NCBI GenBank assembly: GCA_930367205.1
Contig: OV884014.1
Location: 114,397,768 to 114,461,767 of the forward strand
Length of the DNA stretch: 64,000 nt
Source of the DNA: Acanthosoma haemorrhoidale
Taxonomy: Eukaryota; Arthropoda; Insecta; Hemiptera; Acanthosomatidae
Reading direction: 5' to 3'
The stretch's first letter is position 1. Every line of letters begins with the position of its first letter. Below, in pieces: positions 59,801-64,000 of the stretch. A program made the position numbers and the translations under genes. The notes beneath the pieces are model-generated. The model was not told where the DNA came from, made no database searches, and saw only the letters and a program-made list of their open reading frames with translations.

Positions 59801-62800
59801 AAAAAACACTGATAATAACCTCATAAAGAGGTGAAAGAGTAATAATCTATATAAATATAATCCCATTATATTTAAATGAGCAATCAAACTGTATAATATT
59901 ATATAAGATATAATTACCAAATCAGTCATGTCTTTAAAGAGCTTGGCAGCAGTCTTTTTGGAGGCTACACTGAAAACAAACGTGTCCATATCATCTTTGT
60001 TCATGTCCACTTTAATGTGGATTTGGTCCTGAGAGGGCTTCATCATCTGAGCGATTATTGCAACCAAATCTTGTCGCTAGAAACAAAATTAACAGCATTA
60101 TTAAAAAATCTCAAGAGAGGTTCATTCAGCGATGAGCCTGAGAATGACAACTGATGAATGTAACGTTATTGAAAGCATTAGTCGAATAAAATATATTTCA
60201 TGGAGGTTAGAAAATATTATTTTTAACATATAAAATTTGTTTTTATTCACTATAGATTAAATTATATTCATGTAATAATTGGCTATAATTGTTTTGTTAA
60301 TTTATTTATGCTGTGCTGGCAGGGACACTGTTAAGAGTTAGTCTCTTAGGAAGTTAGTTTCTTAAATACTTATTAAATAATAAGAAAAACTATTCTGCAT
60401 TTTGAAACTGGTTTGTAAAGAGATACATCATTGACTTTTTTTCACAATATTTCTTTTTTCATATACTTCCCATCATTATATCCTAACCAGAATATATGCA
60501 GTGTGAGCTGTCCAGTTCTTGAATACATTTTTAGAAGCTTGCTCACACGAACACAGATAAACATATCAAAAATGATTTCAGCACCTTTGGGCTCGGCAAT
60601 TAATAGTATTTTAGTTCGGCTTGTCATATAATTACAAACAATAAAAATAATAGTAAAAAACATCAAATGAAAGAAGAAAATGTTTATTGAACCAACAGCC
60701 CTCACTTAATTTTATAAAAAAAAAAATGCAACTTACTTTTAAAAATTTAAGCTCTACCAGCATTCCTTCACAGCACGTTCTTCCACTGCACCATAACGTG
60801 TAGAGATGCTCTGATTCTTTGACAAGACCTCTATTTTCTATTTCCATTTTCCCATCATCACCTGGAGAAGGAACATATTAAGAAACAAAGTACTTAAATT
60901 TACATATTGATCTTAGACGTAAATGAAGAAAGGAAATGCTTACCAACAAGTGAAAAGTTCTCTTCTAAAATAGATTTATGAGTTGAATACCAAACGCTGG
61001 CCATTTTACTGTTCTTACTTTTACCACTGAAAAAGTTAATGAAATAGACGAGGAGCCCAGCGATCATGAGCATTTCGAGATAGAAGCTGTGCCAGTTCGA
61101 GCGGAAATGAAGAGGTACCTGTTTCCATAAACATACAAAATATTGTAACAATATTTTTATAACCAAATTGAATTTTATTTTAAAATGTAAAATAGTTAGG
61201 AAATGTTGGGAGAAGGTTTCTTTGAGAGAAAGATACCAGCCAAGTTTTAGACCAGGCAGAGGAAGCGAGTACCCTGATTTCTTAGGAGCGTGAAGTCAGT
61301 TCAGACGATCAAGTTACAACTTTAAAGTTTATTTACAATAATGGTACCGGTGCTATTAGGTGCACGAAAGAAATGTCAATCATATTTATTTCAAACAAAT
61401 ATCCCAGGTTTGTTATTTTAGTAAATTTGTGGTATTCGTTATTCCTATCTTTTATTTAATACATTGTAGCTCATTACATTCCTAATAATATGTATCTAAT
61501 CGTTAAAATGGTATAATACTTTTTAAATACACAACATAAGTACACACATTATTTTTAATTAATGTAATCATATATATATTTAGATATTGCTTTCAAAATT
61601 GTAGTCCTTTTGATGGCTGAAGTGGCAAAACGGTGACGGTGTTTATGATATTGGGTCAATAAAAGTATTATGAAAAGACTCAAGCTTAATTTTAACATTG
61701 AATGTTATGTTAAGTGTACATGACTTTATTTTTTTTTGTTTTTTTATGAATTCAAATATCTTCTAGCGGAGTGAAAATATCTCAAAAAATGACAAGAAAA
61801 CAGTGTACTTCTATTTTTCATTAGTATTTTCTAATTTTTGTACTAAATCATAGCCTGAAGTTAAATTTTACAAATTTGCAAAATAATATTGGTTAAATTA
61901 TTGGTGTAAAGGGAAAATTGTGTGGCAGCCTGTATTTTAAATTAAAGTTAAAAGGTATTTGTGTATAATTTTTTTTTTTTTAGTTAAACAAAATGTACAA
62001 AATCAATAAAACCATTTTGAATCATTCCAATTAAATTGAAGACCTAGAATTTTAAGACTGGCCAAAAAGATGTAGAAGTGATTAAAAAGAGATATTTTTC
62101 ATACAATAACGTACAGAATAATTTACTTTATGAGGGCTGCCTTATATCAGAGATAAAGCGTATCTATATTTATTTAAAACAAACAATTGTTATGTTTGTT
62201 TACTCATTTCGAAATGGTTCAGGGCAAGATCTACACCAAAACCCTGCATCCTAAAGGTCGTGGGGACTAGATTTGTCAACCAAGTAAACTCACAGACCCT
62301 GTGAGTGAGAGTTAAATTCTCACTTGGGGGAGAAGAATGTTACAGAAAAAACGCAGCAGTTTTAATAAATTTTAGTAGATAGGGTTCTTTTAAGTCCCAA
62401 CACGAGAACAACATAAGTATTATTAGTAAGGAGTCGAGATCTTTTAGTTGAGAGCGAACTCGTGTATCGGTATAAGTTAAAGGAAAATAAAAAAAATACT
62501 TTTAAAATTAAGTAGTATAACTGCTTTCTTATATATTAAAAAAAAAAAAAAAAAGCTTACTTTTGCAATAGTGATTTTTGGTGCTTCCTTTTCGTCAACT
62601 TTGCCTCCGACAGTGACTTTATCACTATCAAATCCTTCGAATTCTTCCTCATCTTGAAAGTGTTCAAATTCATTGTCCTCGTCCTGAAAAAGCCCAAAGT
62701 ATCTTTAATTCAAAAACAAACTGGATAAATATTCTTGATTATTAAAATCCGCTTTTTTTTGTTGGGAGTGGACAATGTGATGTTGGATTATTGATCACCA

Positions 62801-63474
62801 TTCATTGAAGTTTAGTTGAATATGTCTATGATTGGCACACAAAGCGCAAATTAATTGATTTGAAACGATTCAGTTCATGATCACGTCAACAGTAAACAAA
62901 AGCATCTAGAACCATCTTTCATGACATTCAGTTTGTGTCCTGTTCTAGTCAAGGTTACAAGTTTAGAACTCTTCCCCCACTAAAATAAAGATGGCCTTTT
63001 TTTTCTAAATGACATAAAAGCTTCTTAACAAATATTCGTAGTAAACAGAATGAGAAACAATACTTCATCAGATGAAGACATAAATTGTTTCTGGGGATAA
63101 GGTTTGTTCTAAATTAAATTAAGGATAAAAAGTATTCGTTTAGAAAATTTCCAGCTACACTAACATAAATTTTGAATGAAATCTTATGGAAATGGTGTAA
63201 TTTGAAATAATTGGCATATTAAATTATTGCAAATGATAAAAGTTCATACCTCAACGACAGAGTCGAGATCTGTTTCATACTCTTGGGGTTCAGGCGGAGG
63301 TTTAGCACTCCTCTCGATCGCTGGACGTTCAATCCTCACTTTCACCGAGTCCTCTTCAAAATCCTCAAATTCAGCAAAATCATTGTCCTCGATTTCATCA
63401 AGCTGTATTCCAGCCCAAGAACTAGCGTTCAGGGTGAATACAAAAATCAGAAGTATTTTTGAAATGCCCAACAT
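56880..63474 (-). CDS. CCDC47: CCDC47, ER membrane subunit of the PAT translocon complex
   Basis: Nine exons with GT-AG borders and consistent phases: 63474-63250, 62683-62561, 61118-60944, 60861-60737, 60076-59918, 58250-58060, 57973-57805, 57718-57584 and 56984-56880. They give 468 residues (human protein: 483). CCDC47 (calumin) spans the ER membrane once. With Asterix it forms the PAT complex, which helps insert multipass membrane proteins at the ribosome-translocon, and it affects ER calcium. Residues 1-22 form a signal peptide ([19 protein letters not shown]), 23-115 a very acidic luminal region, and about 128-147 the transmembrane helix ([18 protein letters not shown]). The cytosolic part has [20 protein letters not shown], then [24 protein letters not shown] and [11 protein letters not shown], followed by a charged coiled-coil tail ending MKQLKVKAL. 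The start ATG follows a 15-nt leader and a strong acceptor (TTTTTCTCTGTGTAG), so a non-coding first exon lies upstream. Confidence 0.97.
58803..59713 (-). mobile_element. Mariner family A with its 3' end duplicated in inverse, in CCDC47 intron 5
   Basis: Read on the minus strand from about 59425 down to 58806 this is the last two thirds of a mariner transposase: [15 protein letters not shown], then [15 protein letters not shown] sequence, [20 protein letters not shown] and SPD. The final block, including the third catalytic Asp, is followed by the termini. From 59425 to 59713 the same 3' end (about 290 bp) appears again on the + strand, so the two ends face outward as long inverted arms. Frameshifts and stops show it is inactive. 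The N-terminal DNA-binding part is missing. Confidence 0.85.
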
Positions 63475-63489
63475 TTTCAAGATATCAAT

Positions 63490-63923
63490 CTACACAGAGA
63501 AAAAGTTACAATAAACATCTGACTGGTCTCATAAAACAAATTGTTTGACATGATATTTGTTTACCTGTTTAAGTACATAAAAAATGAAAAGAGCAGAGGT
63601 TCAAGGAAGTTGTGCCTCGGTATTGAATGCGGTGGAGTTACTGATTCTATAACAAAGGAGAATTTAGAGAAACTTGCCACTCAGAGGAGGCCACATTTAA
63701 AACCCAATAGAGAACTGTATTTAATTAGGTTATGTAAACTATCGATTAAGCATTTGCCAATGGATGTGTCCTTCGGTGCTTCGTCACTGTTTAGTTTTTT
63801 ATATATTGTTTAAATAATCTCTTGTATTTTTTTTTAAAAATATTATAGCTAATTTTAAATCTAAAATGTATTTAATATTGCTAGAGATTAAAAAATAATA
63901 TTTGTAGTGAAGAACCGCGCGAC
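63490..63923. other. 5' flank or intron between CCDC47 exon 1 and the window end
   Basis: AT-rich, with a strong minus-strand acceptor at 63490-63491. It is thus likely the first intron of CCDC47. The + frame at 63541-63813 has no known motif. Confidence 0.5.
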
Positions 63924-64000
63924 ATGGCCGACAGCGGAACTAGAGAGGGAGGTTTCTGGCAGGTCGGCTCGAGCCCGTCAGTCGATAACTGGACGTGTTA
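63924..64000 (+). CDS. Possible start of a divergent gene, partial
   Basis: A 25-codon frame begins with an ATG in good context (CGCGACATGG) and runs open off the window edge (MADSGTREGGFWQVGSSPSV). The sequence is CpG-rich, unlike the surroundings, as at a promoter or first exon. It could equally be the first non-coding exon or promoter of CCDC47 read on the opposite strand. I recognise no family. Confidence 0.3.
   Translation, partial: MADSGTREGGFWQVGSSPSVDNWTC

Noticed and set aside
62262..62345. tRNA-like fold in CCDC47 intron 2 (CTCACAGACCCTGTGAG and GAGAGTTAAATTCTC)
   Set aside because: Two small hairpins exist, but the A and B box consensus is poor and no acceptor stem closes.
63541..63813. 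90-codon + frame upstream of CCDC47
   Set aside because: No known motif, AT-rich, and located in the probable first intron of CCDC47.

Overview
The window is nuclear DNA from an arthropod, most likely an insect. It is AT-rich, its genes are split by GT-AG introns, and most of the sequence is decayed transposable elements. A mitochondrial ND2 fragment reads open only in the invertebrate mitochondrial code. I could not fix the order.

Two host genes are certain. A four-exon PI-PLC X-domain gene (PLCXD family, + strand, 42068-46741, 304 aa) is complete, with both active-site histidine motifs. A nine-exon CCDC47 gene (- strand, 56880-63474, 468 aa) is complete from signal peptide to Lys-rich tail. 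A possible third gene or shared promoter starts at the right edge (63924-64000, + strand). The two genes have no evident functional link. Both carry Tc1/mariner debris in introns.

1-7.2 kb: a Jockey-like LINE (family 1) that has lost its catalytic core, a second Jockey-like LINE (family 2) tail, an internally deleted Tc1/mariner-superfamily element with TA duplications, and a ~610 bp direct duplication (1430-2036 and 6396-7010). 7.2-28 kb: an LTR-retrotransposon graveyard. In the whole window five solo LTRs have perfect 5-bp target duplications, two more are truncated, and no internal region is present. LINE tails, a (GA)n array and a dispersed ~320 bp repeat are interspersed. 28-31.3 kb: LINE fragments of both families. 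33.2-39.3 kb: mariner remnants, a tandem ~1.05 kb repeat (two full copies plus a partial) with a mariner in the second copy, and a mitochondrial ND2 insert inside another mariner. 39.7-41.4 kb: LINE and Penelope-like remnants. 42-46.7 kb: PLCXD. 46.7-56.9 kb: mostly AT-rich sequence with a perfect 28-bp minisatellite, a solo LTR, a Penelope-like remnant and a second 28-bp minisatellite. 56.9-63.5 kb: CCDC47 with an inverted mariner pair in intron 5.

The most interesting signals are: (a) the ND2 NUMT that replaced about 26 bp of a mariner; (b) the tandem ~1.05 kb cassettes, with a 30-nt island identical in two copies and an in-window empty site for the mariner; (c) a solo LTR whose empty site survives in a paralogous repeat 4 kb away; (d) two stem-loops conserved in the 3' tails of LINE family 2. 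I saw no operon, CRISPR array, complete tRNA or rRNA gene, or intact autonomous transposon. Similarity statements were made by eye.
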